Positions 51,168 through 60,287 are shown, counted from the first letter of the stretch. The stretch is DNA of 64,000 bases from Candidatus Omnitrophota bacterium (GCA_029261035.1 JAJDCD010000023.1:496001-560000); one strand, 5' to 3'. Notes: generated by a model from the letters alone, not told the origin. Made by a program: numbers and translations.

Positions 51168-52531
51168 AGCTCTAATCCTAAAGCGCTAAAAAATAAAGCG
51201 TATTCGGAGATCCATATCCATAAAAAGAGATCGAATCTCGTTTGAAAAAAATAATAGAAACTTAAGTAATAAGCAAAAAGCAGCCCTGAAAAGAAAACAA
51301 GAGAACGAATAGGTAGAAAGATTAAAAAGGGAACTGCCCAACTAAAATACCAAGGATTGCCTGTGGGGGCTAGAAAAAAAAGACTACACAGAAAAATAAG
51401 GCAACTTTTCATCAGACTACTTGTGTTAGCGTTTTTGTTTAACTTTAATAGAAGGTATAAGCTGATCATTCCAAGAACACCGAGAGAGATGATTCGGGCG
51501 TATAGGTTAACCTGAGGATCATTCATCGAGCTTACCGATTGGAGCAACACTTTAAATACAACAAAGAGACTTCCATTGACTTCCCAGCTTTGAGCAAATT
51601 TTGAGAGACCTTCAGAAAAAAGTAAATTATTATTCATAAATGGAAGCCAGAGAAGAACAGTTGCTAAAGCGCAGCATCCTAATCCAATGAGAGTTTCCTT
51701 TTTGTTTTTTTGCCAAGCCCAAATCAAAGCGAAAGGAAATAACAATACGGGAATAATTTTGATTAAACTGCCTATACATAAACTTAAAAGGGCTCCAATA
51801 ATATTTTCTTTCTGACAGTGATAAATAAAGCTAACTAAACAAAGAATCATAAAGACATCCATATGAAGCCCATTTGAGAATTCTGTAAGGACAAGGGGGC
51901 ACCAAGCGTAAAGCATAATCCATTCTTTGCGCATGTTTGCCGTATGGAGAATTAAGAGGAGGAGGAAGAGCGTAAGCATTTCTGAGAGAAAGATCATTGC
52001 TTTCCAGCCTGTAAGTTTCCAGGGTGATATTTTTTGGCTTACAGCAAATAGGTATTCAGCTACAGGAGGGTATAGAGTTTTTGTTTCAGAGTAATTTATT
52101 TTGGAGTAGAAGTCTTGTTCTTCAGCAGTAATTTTAAGGCCAGAGTTTTTCTTATTCTCAAAAGCATCTTTGGGTGAGAGGGAATAAGGGTTTTTTTTCT
52201 GAACCATCTGTTGTCCGTCCCAGATATAACGATAGGGATCTGTTTCTAGGATCATTTCTGATGGGAAGAGTACGAGCCTGGATAGGATTGCAACTCCTAA
52301 GATAAAAGCTAAATGGATTGAGTTTTGTGCGTTTGAGGGGAGTCGACGAATGAATTCTAAAGAGATGAAGTAAGCTGAGAATGCGATTAATGCGAGTGAG
52401 ACGAAAAGAATAACAGGGGTGTTTGTGTAGCTGTTTTCTGCGGGAAATTGGGGGCTTATGTGGGAGATGGCTGCGATGCACAAAAGTAATATGAAGCCTG
52501 GGATGTACAGGAAAAATAGGGAGCGTTTCAT
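51110..52531 (-). CDS. Polytopic glycosyltransferase (GT-C / mannosyltransferase-like)
   Basis: 473 residues with about 12 membrane spans. The first loop contains DPYRYIWDGQQMVQKKNPY, the acidic signature of GT-C enzymes that use lipid-linked sugar donors; TEFSNGLHMDVFMI follows. It would act in the inner membrane with the activated sugar flipped or supplied there. The following glycosyltransferase gene starts inside its 3' end (58 bases overlap). Donor and acceptor are unknown. Confidence 0.7.
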   Translation of the reverse strand: MKRSLFFLYIPGFILLLCIAAISHISPQFPAENSYTNTPVILFVSLALIAFSAYFISLEFIRRLPSNAQNSIHLAFILGVAILSRLVLFPSEMILETDPYRYIWDGQQMVQKKNPYSLSPKDAFENKKNSGLKITAEEQDFYSKINYSETKTLYPPVAEYLFAVSQKISPWKLTGWKAMIFLSEMLTLFLLLLILHTANMRKEWIMLYAWCPLVLTEFSNGLHMDVFMILCLVSFIYHCQKENIIGALLSLCIGSLIKIIPVLLFPFALIWAWQKNKKETLIGLGCCALATVLLWLPFMNNNLLFSEGLSKFAQSWEVNGSLFVVFKVLLQSVSSMNDPQVNLYARIISLGVLGMISLYLLLKLNKNANTSSLMKSCLIFLCSLFFLAPTGNPWYFSWAVPFLIFLPIRSLVFFSGLLFAYYLSFYYFFQTRFDLFLWIWISEYALFFSALGLELWIKKKQSQSFSPSLANRL

Positions 52532-52605
52532 GGAGAGTATTATATCGTTAAATAGGGTGAGGTGTTAGGAAAATGGAAAGGTCCCGGCGCTCAGACAGCA
52601 CAAAA

Positions 52606-52651
52606 GTGACTGTCACCAGGCTGCGTTTACGCAGACCATGGTGACTGTCAC
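52606..52651. repeat. GTGACTGTCAC palindrome element (copy D)
   Basis: GTGACTGTCACCAGG, inner hairpin CTGCG-TTTA-CGCAG, then ACCATGGTGACTGTCAC. It differs from copy B at only a few bases and, like it, is followed about 80 bases later by a GGGGACA repeat. Confidence 0.82.
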
Positions 52652-52730
52652 TTTTCACACACTTCGTAATGGTGTTATGCAATTGAGTTTTTAGAGGTAT
52701 GTTACTTAATACGGATCTTGTTAATGGCTA

Positions 52731-52812
52731 CAGCCCATCCTTGGTCTAGGGGACACGCACTTTAGACACAGTTGCTGCGCAACAGTATCAAAAGTCCATG
52801 TCCCCGTCTTCT
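52731..52812 (+). repeat. GGGGACA hairpin repeat, copy 5
   Basis: Core 52749-52805; stem ACTTT...AAAGT as in copy 4, and GTTGC/GCAAC as in copies 1 and 2. The linker to copy D (GCAATTGAG...GGTATGTTA) repeats that between copies B and 1, so B+1 and D+5 form a duplicated composite of about 200 bases. The 372-base gap from 52532 to 52903 holds this composite and no gene I can support. Confidence 0.87.
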
Positions 52813-52903
52813 TCATCAATTTCATCTGTTTGCGCTGGTAGTCAGAGATTCGCATCGGGCTTCGAGGTTAAAAAACTAAAAGCCAATAACCAAAAGCCGT
52901 TCT

Positions 52904-53542
52904 TCATAGGTATTTGGGTTTTTGGAGGAGGATGACGCCTTTGTCTTTGATGGTGAGTTTGGCGTTCCATTGTTTGGATAGCCATTCGAAAGTTTCTTTG
53001 GAATAGAAACAAACGTGGGTTGGGTCATTTTTGTAGTGCCATCCTGGGAAGGGTTTTTCTTCTGATGCGAGGAGGGTCATGATGCCTAGGATGCCTCCGG
53101 GTACAAGGCAGTTCCACATTAGCGATAATTCTTTTAAAGGTTTGTGGAGATGTTCTAAGACTTCTGTGGCTGTAATAAAGTCGTATGTTTGTTTTAAAGT
53201 TTCGGGGTTATTAGCAAAAAAGGGGTCGTAAATTGTCATGGAATTTCCGGCTTCTTCGAACATGACAGAAAGGGTGGGGCCGGGGCCCGATCCGAAGTCT
53301 AGGCCTTTTGAATCTTGGGACAAGATTTCTTTTAAGGGGATAAAGAGTCGATTTAGGAAATTTCGATAGTTTGGATCTTCGGGAGAATTATGGTGTAAAC
53401 CGTAACGTTCCTTTTCTTCCTCTCGAGAGAGAAGTTGTTGTGGGTCGACAAAAATAAGGTCGCAGTTGTTGCATTTAAAGTAGCGTCTATCGTCTTCGTA
53501 GAAAAGAGGAGAGTTTTCGTTATTGCATAGAATACAGGGCAT
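52904..53542 (-). CDS. SAM-dependent methyltransferase with N-terminal zinc-ribbon
   Basis: 212 residues. CxxC...CxxC at the start (PCILCNNE; FKCNNCDL). The methyltransferase core has GLDFGSGPGPTLSVM (motif I), MTIYDPF and TATEVLEHLHKPLKEL, then a PGGILGIMT strand. The layout is that of sugar or peptide O/C-methyltransferases with a Cys4 start. The substrate is unknown; the two glycosyltransferase genes upstream may share a cell-surface pathway. The end carries a repeat-rich flank. Confidence 0.82.
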   Translation of the reverse strand: MPCILCNNENSPLFYEDDRRYFKCNNCDLIFVDPQQLLSREEEKERYGLHHNSPEDPNYRNFLNRLFIPLKEILSQDSKGLDFGSGPGPTLSVMFEEAGNSMTIYDPFFANNPETLKQTYDFITATEVLEHLHKPLKELSLMWNCLVPGGILGIMTLLASEEKPFPGWHYKNDPTHVCFYSKETFEWLSKQWNAKLTIKDKGVILLQKPKYL

Positions 53543-53604
53543 TTTGTCCTTTGTTGTTTTTGCAGAAGTCTGAAATCAGAAGACAGAAACAATTTTATTT
53601 GTCT

Positions 53605-53645
53605 GAGATTGCCACGACTCCTTCGTTGTTTGTCTCGCAATGACA
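53605..53645. repeat. Half REP element (AGATTGCCAC...CTCGCAATGACA)
   Basis: Shares AGATTGCC and CTCGCAATGAC with the full palindrome at 56846. It lies between the methyltransferase and GIY-YIG genes. Confidence 0.6.
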
Positions 53646-53694
53646 TTTAATTAGGTTCGGCCCTGTTTTATCCATAGATACCATTGCGGTTGTT

Positions 53695-53780
53695 TGTCAT
53701 TCTGAGCGTAGAGAAGAATCTAATTCAGTATTGTAATTTAACAGGATGCTTTAGATCCTTCACTGCGCTCAGGATGACAT
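53695..53780. repeat. REP-like palindrome (TGTCATTCTGAG...CTCAGGATGACA)
   Basis: TGTCATTCTGAGCGTAG on one side and CTGCGCTCAGGATGACA on the other. The right arm overlaps the 3' end of the GIY-YIG gene and encodes its last 14 residues (ending GSKASC). Confidence 0.78.
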
Positions 53781-54019
53781 TTCTCCAAAAGAGCCAGTTT
53801 TTTGACTCGGGGCCAGCTTTTTATTTCTAGTTCTCTCTTGAGAGCAGAGCTTTTGGTTCTTTTTCTTTCGTGGTGAAGGAGCTCTACAGGAAGGCGGCAG
53901 CGTGTATATTTACTGGCTTTACCCGACTGATGAGTGCTAATACGCTTATCTAAGTCGTTGGTAATCCCTGTATATAAAGACCCGTCTGAGCATTGGAGGA
54001 TATAGGTGAACCATTTCAT
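53738..54019 (-). CDS. GIY-YIG nuclease-domain protein
   Basis: 93 residues. The GIY-YIG core reads [22 protein letters not shown], then the Arg/His block [22 protein letters not shown] and a [12 protein letters not shown] helix, as in the UPF0213/YhbQ group. DNA-structure nucleases are known in the superfamily, but these small members are of unsettled function. The last 14 residues ([13 protein letters not shown]) are written by the REP-like repeat, so the natural C-terminus is probably shorter. Confidence 0.85.
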   Translation of the reverse strand: MKWFTYILQCSDGSLYTGITNDLDKRISTHQSGKASKYTRCRLPVELLHHERKRTKSSALKRELEIKSWPRVKKLALLEKCHPERSEGSKASC

Positions 54020-54090
54020 AAAATCTATTATACAGGTTCCTCTAACCTTTTTCTCCCTTATAACACATTTTCCTGCTACAATGCTCCGCT

Positions 54091-55920
54091 ATGCCAAACC
54101 AAAAACGTCGTAAAGACATTCGAAATATAGCTATTGTAGCGCATGTAGACCATGGAAAAACCACCCTAATGGATGCTCTTTTATCCCAAAGTGGGGCTCA
54201 TCAGTTTAAAGAGGGTGAGACGACTATCATGGATTCTAATGACCTAGAGAAAGAAAGAGGGATTACCATTTTCTCTAAGAATGCGTCCTTAGTCTATAAG
54301 GATATCTGCTTTAATATTGTAGATACTCCTGGCCATGCTGACTTTGGAAGTGAAGTTGAGCGTATTTTACGTATGGTCGACGGAGTTTTGCTGTTAGTAG
54401 ATGCTTTTGATGGCCCTATGCCTCAAACCAAGTTTGTTCTGCGTAAATCTTTAGAATTGCATCTTAAACCCATTCTTGTTGTTAATAAAGTAGACCGTCC
54501 GAATGCTCGTCCTGATGAAGTAACCGATATGACTTTTGATCTTTTTTGTGAATTGAATGCAACGGATGAACAACTCGATTTTCCTATTGTTTATGCTTCG
54601 GGTAAAGATGGTTGGGCGACACTAGACCTAGAAGAAAAAAGCGATAACTTAAAACCTTTGCTTGAGACGATTTCGCATCGTGTGTTACCTCCTGTGGCAG
54701 ATGTGGATGCCCAGTTTCAAATGTTGGTGACGATGTTGGATTACGATTCTTACATGGGGCGTATCGCTACAGGCCGTATTTTTAGAGGAAAGATTAAAGT
54801 TGGAGATCCTTTTGTTGTGATTAAGAGAGACGGCTCTTTGGAGAAAGCTAAAGTGACTAAGATTTTAAAATTTGAGGGATTGAAAAAAGTAGAAATGACT
54901 GAAGCTTTGGCAGGGGACATTGTTTCTATTGCTGGAGCGGATAACGTGAAGGTGGGCGCTACATTGGCTAGTCCAGATAAGGCGGAGGCTCTTCCTTTTG
55001 TGAAGATTGATGAGCCAACGATTTCTATGTATTTCTCTCACAACACAAGCCCATTGGCAGGTAAGGACGGAGGACGTTTCTTAACCTCTAGACATATTCG
55101 AGAACGCTTGGAACATGAAGCTATGATGAATGTAGGAATTAAGATGGAAGAAGTGGATGGTGGAGAGCGATTTAAAGTTTCGGGCCGAGGAGAACTGCAT
55201 CTTTCTATCCTAATTGAAACAATGCGAAGAGAAGGTTATGAATTAGAAGTATCCCGACCTCAGGTGATTATTAAAGAAGTGGACGGGGATAAGCTAGAAC
55301 CCGTAGAAGAGCTTACCGTCGAAGTGGATCCAGCTTATCAAGGGGCAGTGATTGAAGCCTTGGGTGTTCGAAAAGCTGAAATGAAACACATGGAAAACAG
55401 TTCTGTAGGGACGGTAAAATTAGACTTTATTATTCCTTCTCGAGCGTTGATTGGTTTTCGTAACGAATTTTTAACGATGACTCGTGGAACAGGAATTATG
55501 TACCAAAACTTTTTTGAGTACCAAAAGTTTAAAGGAGAGTTACCGAAACGACAAACGGGCGTTTTGGTTTCTCAGACGAATGGACAAGCTGTTGCTTATG
55601 CTCTTTGGAACTTACAAGAGCGTGGAGAAATCTTTGCGCAGCCAGGTGACGATTTGTATGAAGGTATGATTGTTGGAAGTAACAGTAAAGGAAATGATTT
55701 GGTTGTAAATGCGGTTCGTGAGAAAAAACTGACCAACACACGGTCTTCCGGAGCGGATGATGCGATCCAACTAACCCCACCAAGAGAAATGAATCAAGAA
55801 TTTGCTCTTGAATTTATTGCTGATGATGAACTTGTAGAAATAACCCCCAAAAGTATTCGTCTTCGAAAAAGACACCTTACAGAAAATGAACGTAAACGAT
55901 CTTCTCGAGGTCAAAACTAA
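54091..55920 (+). CDS. typA: Ribosome-associated GTPase TypA/BipA
   Basis: 609 residues. G1 AHVDHGKTT (17-25), G3 DTPGHADFG (about 77-85), G4 NKVDR (about 131-135), followed by EF-G-like domains and the BipA C-terminal region ([21 protein letters not shown]; a tail [12 protein letters not shown]). It binds the ribosome and helps 50S assembly and stress growth. No ribosomal or stress operon surrounds it here. It is 20 bases from the next gene. Confidence 0.95.
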   Translation: MPNQKRRKDIRNIAIVAHVDHGKTTLMDALLSQSGAHQFKEGETTIMDSNDLEKERGITIFSKNASLVYKDICFNIVDTPGHADFGSEVERILRMVDGVLLLVDAFDGPMPQTKFVLRKSLELHLKPILVVNKVDRPNARPDEVTDMTFDLFCELNATDEQLDFPIVYASGKDGWATLDLEEKSDNLKPLLETISHRVLPPVADVDAQFQMLVTMLDYDSYMGRIATGRIFRGKIKVGDPFVVIKRDGSLEKAKVTKILKFEGLKKVEMTEALAGDIVSIAGADNVKVGATLASPDKAEALPFVKIDEPTISMYFSHNTSPLAGKDGGRFLTSRHIRERLEHEAMMNVGIKMEEVDGGERFKVSGRGELHLSILIETMRREGYELEVSRPQVIIKEVDGDKLEPVEELTVEVDPAYQGAVIEALGVRKAEMKHMENSSVGTVKLDFIIPSRALIGFRNEFLTMTRGTGIMYQNFFEYQKFKGELPKRQTGVLVSQTNGQAVAYALWNLQERGEIFAQPGDDLYEGMIVGSNSKGNDLVVNAVREKKLTNTRSSGADDAIQLTPPREMNQEFALEFIADDELVEITPKSIRLRKRHLTENERKRSSRGQN

Positions 55921-55940
55921 TAGCTAGGGATTAGAGATAA

Positions 55941-56822
55941 ATGCTTTATTCTTTAGAGTTATTTATTATTCGATGTGTGGCTTGGTTCCTCAGTCTTTTT
56001 CCAATTAAAATAACTTCATCTTTTGCTTGTGGTGTGGCTAGCATTATTTTTCTTTTTATGCCAAAGCGCCGAAAAATTGCGCTGGATAATATAGAAAAAG
56101 CTTACGGCTCATCTTTAAACAAAAAACAAAAAATAAAAATTGCGCGCGCTTCTTTTCAAAATATGGCCCTATCGGTTTTAGAACTTTTTATTACGGATCG
56201 AATGCTTAATGAGTTGGACCGCTTTGAGTTTGAGGGGCTTGAACATGCCGAAAAAGCTTTTGGGCAGGGGAAAGGAGCTATTCTCGTAATTTCTCATTTG
56301 GGCTCATGGGAGTATCTTTCCTTCCTGCCTTTTATTACGGGACAAAAATGGTCTGTGGTTGTTAAAAATGTGAGAAACCCCTATTTAGACCAATTGGTAA
56401 ATGAGAAACGTCGAAAAATGGCTTTGAATCCCATTTCTAAGAAAAGTTCGATAAGAACAGTTTTAAAAGAATTGAAACAAAATCATGGAGTTGGTATTGT
56501 GATTGATCAATGGGCTGGTCCTGAAGGGTTGTGGACTCAATTTTTTGGGGAGGGGACTTCAACAACTTCAATTCCAAGTCGTTTAGCAAAACAAATGGGA
56601 AGTGTTATGATTCCTGCTTATTGTTTAAGAAAATCAGCAGGTTCTTATTTGATTCAACTCGAAGAAAGTTTAGAGTTGGACCCCAACCAAGAAGATTGGG
56701 AAAAGTCTGCGACGGATAAGTTGAACAAACGTCTTGAAGCAAAGATTTTAGAATACCCAGAGCAATGGGCCTGGGTTCATCGGAGATGGAAACCTAAGCC
56801 GGACAATATTCGCAACCTTTGA
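55941..56822 (+). CDS. lpxL: Lipid A acyltransferase (LpxL/HtrB family)
   Basis: 293 residues. One N-terminal membrane anchor (about 8-40). The HxxxxE site HLGSWE lies at 119-124. The R-R/K block NEKRRKMA and DQWAGPEGLWTQFFG follow, as in LpxL/M. It transfers a secondary acyl chain to lipid A at the inner membrane and implies an LPS-bearing outer membrane. The gene symbol is by family; substrate choice (lauroyl or myristoyl) cannot be seen. It lies close behind typA. Confidence 0.85.
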   Translation: MLYSLELFIIRCVAWFLSLFPIKITSSFACGVASIIFLFMPKRRKIALDNIEKAYGSSLNKKQKIKIARASFQNMALSVLELFITDRMLNELDRFEFEGLEHAEKAFGQGKGAILVISHLGSWEYLSFLPFITGQKWSVVVKNVRNPYLDQLVNEKRRKMALNPISKKSSIRTVLKELKQNHGVGIVIDQWAGPEGLWTQFFGEGTSTTSIPSRLAKQMGSVMIPAYCLRKSAGSYLIQLEESLELDPNQEDWEKSATDKLNKRLEAKILEYPEQWAWVHRRWKPKPDNIRNL

Positions 56823-56845
56823 ATCATTGAAAATTCAAAATAAAG

Positions 56846-56951
56846 GTCATTGCGAGGCGTAGACAAATAGAGTTGCGGCAATCTTAGAGGTCAATTTACG
56901 TGATAGATACCCGAGATTGCCGCAGCCCCTTTGTTGACACCTCGCAATGAC
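56846..56951. repeat. Full REP palindrome (GTCATTGCGAGG...CCTCGCAATGAC)
   Basis: 106 bases, imperfectly palindromic: GTCATTGCGAGG with CCTCGCAATGAC at the ends, and GCGGCAATCT with AGATTGCCGC inside. Related half-copies are at 53605 and, more weakly, near 28679. Confidence 0.85.
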
Positions 56952-56986
56952 TCATTTTAAACTTTTAATTTATATAAGGAGTCCGC

Positions 56987-57727
56987 ATGGAATTTTTATT
57001 AGATCCTCAAATTTGGATTGCTCTCATCACATTAACCCTTTTAGAGATTGTTCTGGGGGTGGATAACATCATTTTTATTTCTATTCTTTCTCAGAAACTT
57101 CCTAAAAACGAACAGGGAAAAGCTAGGGTTGTTGGGTTGGGGCTTGCTATGTTTATGCGTGTAGCCCTCCTTTTTTCAATGAGCTGGGTGATGGGGCTGA
57201 CACAGCCTTTATTGGAAGTTTTGAACTACTCTATTTCAGGAAGGGATCTCATCCTATTTTTTGGAGGAATGTTTCTAATTGCAAAGAGTACGCATGAGAT
57301 TCATGGAACTTTAGAAGGGGATGAAAAAGAAGGTAAGGATATAAAAGCTGTTTCCTTCCTGTCTGTTCTGGTTCAGATTCTTTTGCTGGATATTATTTTC
57401 TCTTTAGACTCTGTGATTACAGCTGTGGGGATGGTTGATCAGCTCTCTGTGATGGTTGTTGCTGTTGTGATTGCTGTTATTTTTATGATGTTTTTTTCTG
57501 GAACTGTGAGCCGCTTTATAGACAAACATCCAACAATAAAAATGTTGGCATTAAGCTTTTTGATATTAGTGGGGTTTGCTCTTATGGCAGAGAGCTTTAA
57601 TGTGCATGTGCCTAAGGGATATATTTATTTTGCGATGGCATTTTCCGTATTTGTGGAAGTGCTCAATCTCAAAATAAGGACGAAAGGGACTCCTGTTGCT
57701 TTGAGAAAAGTATACAAGAATAGTTAG
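56987..57727 (+). CDS. TerC-family membrane protein
   Basis: 246 residues with about seven membrane spans. TLLEIVLGVDNIIFISILSQKL near residue 17 and DIIFSLDSVITAVGM near 133 place the paired Asp residues of TerC proteins. TerC relatives are metal exporters (for example of manganese during protein secretion) or tellurite-resistance proteins. The substrate here is unknown. AAGGAG lies before the ATG. Confidence 0.9.
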   Translation: MEFLLDPQIWIALITLTLLEIVLGVDNIIFISILSQKLPKNEQGKARVVGLGLAMFMRVALLFSMSWVMGLTQPLLEVLNYSISGRDLILFFGGMFLIAKSTHEIHGTLEGDEKEGKDIKAVSFLSVLVQILLLDIIFSLDSVITAVGMVDQLSVMVVAVVIAVIFMMFFSGTVSRFIDKHPTIKMLALSFLILVGFALMAESFNVHVPKGYIYFAMAFSVFVEVLNLKIRTKGTPVALRKVYKNS

Positions 57728-57842
57728 AACTAGGATACAATACTTTCAGTAGTGGGTTTAAATGGATTTAATTAATTATTAACTTTTTTCTTTTAATGCC
57801 GATAAATTATTAAATTGGTTTAAATTTAAAAAAGGAGTAATC

Positions 57843-58589
57843 ATGAAAAAATTGATCATAGTGATGTTAGCTGTATTTATGATGACGTCAGTAGGTTATG
57901 CTGGAGATGGTCCAGTTGCTGTTTCTACGTCTTCTTCATCTTCAACTGCAACAGCTTCTGTTTCTTCATACAGTAGTGATGATGGGTCAGCTTCATCGAT
58001 TTTGACAGGGATGGCACAAAAAGCATTTCGAGGTATTGTTAACTTAACAACAGGTTTTGTCGAATTTCCAGCTCAGATCTATAAAGGATTTGAAGCAGGT
58101 TGTCCGAAGGCTGAGAATGAACTATGCTCTAAAGGTGTAGGAACTGTTCTTGGTATCTTTCGTGGTGTAAGCCATTCTGTTGGAAGAACTGTTTGGGGTG
58201 CTGTTGATTTAGCTAGTTTCTGGGCAGCAAGTCCGGAAGAAAACCCAGGGCTTCCTTTAGACGCAGAATATGCTTGGGAAAGAGGAGAAAGACATAGCCT
58301 TTTCGACCCTAGCTTTACTGAAGGTGCTATAAACCCAGTTGGATCAAAGCTTATTCAAGGTTTAGCTAATGGAATTTTTGGTATTGCAGAACTTCCTGGC
58401 CAAACACTTCAAGGTATTGACAATGGCGACCCTATCATTGGTTTCGGTAAAGGGATTTGGCATTGGTTTAGCCGTGAAGCTTATGGTATTGCGGGTGTTT
58501 TATCTTGTATCGTACCAAACCCAAGTGATAATCCTGGAGCTTCTCTGGATGGAGAATATCCTTGGTCTACGTTAGAAGATCAGGTTTAA
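57843..58589 (+). CDS. TIGR04073-family secreted protein, tandem two-domain
   Basis: 248 residues. Signal peptide about 1-20. Two copies of one domain: residues about 52-140 (KAFRGIVNLTTGFVEFPAQIYKGFE...GVSHSVGRTVWGAVDLASF) and about 170-245 (LIQGLANGIFGIAELPGQTLQGID...FSREAYGIAGVLSCIVP). Both match the TIGR04073 pattern, found near exosortase/PEP-CTERM systems. The function is unknown; it is likely outer-surface or periplasmic. AAAGGAG lies upstream. No exosortase gene is in the window. Confidence 0.72.
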   Translation: MKKLIIVMLAVFMMTSVGYAGDGPVAVSTSSSSSTATASVSSYSSDDGSASSILTGMAQKAFRGIVNLTTGFVEFPAQIYKGFEAGCPKAENELCSKGVGTVLGIFRGVSHSVGRTVWGAVDLASFWAASPEENPGLPLDAEYAWERGERHSLFDPSFTEGAINPVGSKLIQGLANGIFGIAELPGQTLQGIDNGDPIIGFGKGIWHWFSREAYGIAGVLSCIVPNPSDNPGASLDGEYPWSTLEDQV

Positions 58590-58602
58590 TTTATCGTTTT
58601 TC

Positions 58603-58650
58603 TTTAACCTCAGCGTGCTGATTACTTCAGCGCGTTGAGCGTTAAATCCT
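58603..58650 (+). terminator. Possible imperfect terminator
   Basis: TTTAACCTCAGCG folds back on CGTTGAGCGTTAAA with GCTGA/TCAGC inside and small bulges. T residues follow (CCTTTCTTTG), but weakly. Confidence 0.4.
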
Positions 58651-58695
58651 TTCTTTGTTAACTTTCCATATAAACAAAATGAGTCGCCAGAGAAA

Positions 58696-59253
58696 ATGGA
58701 CACTGTCTCAAAAAACTCAATTCAGAAGTTAAGGAATATTCTTGGAAACTTTTGGGTTATAGTCTTCTTTGGAGTTCTTTATTTCACTTCTCAAATTACG
58801 ATAGCAACTATTCTAAACCCTATTGGTCATCATGATTTTTTGGCATTGCAGTTTTCTTTTTCACAGGACCTTTATTTCCAATATTTTGTTCAATGGCAAA
58901 GTCTTGGGCTCATGCCTGCATATAAAGCGCACCTTTATTTTGATACGTTACATCCTATTTGGTACACCTTATTTTTATTGTCAGCTTTGTCTGGAGTTCT
59001 TAACTTAAATCAATGCTCTGAACGTTGGAATAGTTTGTTTGTTATTCCAGTGATAGCAGGCTTTTGTGATGTTTTTGAAAATTGTCTTCAAATGGCATTT
59101 CTTTCGGACCCTTCTATGAAATTAATTACAAAGGAGCTTGTGTTTATTAGCAGTTTCTTTTCTTCTGTAAAATGGAGCCTTGCTTTGGGAACTCTTTTTT
59201 TCATTCTTATATTTTGGGCTTTTGGGCTGGTTAGGTCTCTGCGGAAGAGATAG
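58696..59253 (+). CDS. Multi-pass membrane protein of unknown function
   Basis: 185 residues. Four hydrophobic segments (about 18-40, 88-105, 112-130, 160-180), no charged catalytic motif, no recognised family. The start is inferred from a Met-Asp-Thr and a fairly short 5' gap; a Shine-Dalgarno is not clear (GAGAAAATGG). It is cotranscribed with the FAH-family gene, which starts 20 bases after its stop. Confidence 0.5.
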   Translation: MDTVSKNSIQKLRNILGNFWVIVFFGVLYFTSQITIATILNPIGHHDFLALQFSFSQDLYFQYFVQWQSLGLMPAYKAHLYFDTLHPIWYTLFLLSALSGVLNLNQCSERWNSLFVIPVIAGFCDVFENCLQMAFLSDPSMKLITKELVFISSFFSSVKWSLALGTLFFILIFWAFGLVRSLRKR

Positions 59254-59272
59254 TTGTTGCAAGGAATCTATT

Positions 59273-60268
59273 ATGAAATTAACCACTTTTAAAATTAAAA
59301 AAAACAGCGAAATTCACTTTGGCCTGATTGTCGAAGGTAAGGTTATTGCTTTTAATGTCCTCCAAGACAAAGCTGGGAAAGTATATTCAGGGTTAAAGGA
59401 TATTTATGGATATTTAGAAAACTTGCCTCAAAGTGAGAGAATTGCTAAAGAGTTGTCTGACTATGCCCAGAAGAACAAAAAAGAATTAGGAAACAGCTTT
59501 CTATCCTTTGAAGAGATTTCTTTTTTATCCCCCATCCCTAAACCTTCAGCGCTGCTTGATTTCACCTTATCTCCTCAACATTTAAAAAATTCTGTTAAAA
59601 CGTTGATCGAGCATGAATTTAAAGGATTTAAGCAATTTTTTATGAAAAGATTCATGATGAATAAAATGAAAAGTAAGACAACGGTGGAGCAGTTGCCTTA
59701 TTACAAAGGAAACCATAATGCTATTATTGGAGATGGGGAAGTGACGGAGTGGCCTGACTACTCCGCTTATTTAGATTTTGAGCCGGAGCTTGCTTTTGTT
59801 TATGGGAATAAGAAGCAACCTATTGCGGGCTATCTGATATTTAATGATTGGTCTGTTAGAGATGTTCAATGGCCTGAGTTGTTTCAGGTTAGTTTAACTC
59901 GCTCTAAAGATTTTAATCGAAGTAATGGTTTAGGACCTTTTTTAGTTACTTGTGATGAAGTGGAAAACCCTTTAGATCTTAAAGTGCATGCCAAAGTCGG
60001 TGAGAGAATCCATTGGGAAGGAAGCACTTCAGAATATTCTCATCACCCAAAAGAAGTGGTCCGTTATGTGGAATCTGTGTTTTCTCCGAAATCAGGGACG
60101 GTTGTTGGTTTGGGGACTATTCCGGGATGCTGTGGGTTAGATAGAAATGAATGGATACAGCCGGGTGAAGAAATAGCTATTACAATTGATTCTTTAGGGA
60201 CGTTACGTCAGAGGGCCCCTAGTAAGGTGTTAGATTTTAACAATTCGCGTTGGGGCTCACATTATTAA
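59273..60268 (+). CDS. Fumarylacetoacetate-hydrolase (FAH) family enzyme
   Basis: 331 residues. The FAH fold is seen in the middle and end: DFEPELAFVYG (acidic metal ligand pair), YLIFNDWSVRDVQWPEL, KDFNRSNGLGPFLVTCDE and VGLGTIPGCCG. The N-terminus is an unusual lead of about 100 residues. It probably cleaves a C-C bond in a beta-diketone or is a decarboxylase. Substrate unknown. I chose ATG 59273, following AAGG, over a start inside the previous gene. Confidence 0.85.
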   Translation: MKLTTFKIKKNSEIHFGLIVEGKVIAFNVLQDKAGKVYSGLKDIYGYLENLPQSERIAKELSDYAQKNKKELGNSFLSFEEISFLSPIPKPSALLDFTLSPQHLKNSVKTLIEHEFKGFKQFFMKRFMMNKMKSKTTVEQLPYYKGNHNAIIGDGEVTEWPDYSAYLDFEPELAFVYGNKKQPIAGYLIFNDWSVRDVQWPELFQVSLTRSKDFNRSNGLGPFLVTCDEVENPLDLKVHAKVGERIHWEGSTSEYSHHPKEVVRYVESVFSPKSGTVVGLGTIPGCCGLDRNEWIQPGEEIAITIDSLGTLRQRAPSKVLDFNNSRWGSHY

Positions 60269-60287
60269 ATAGCATAAGGAGAAAATT

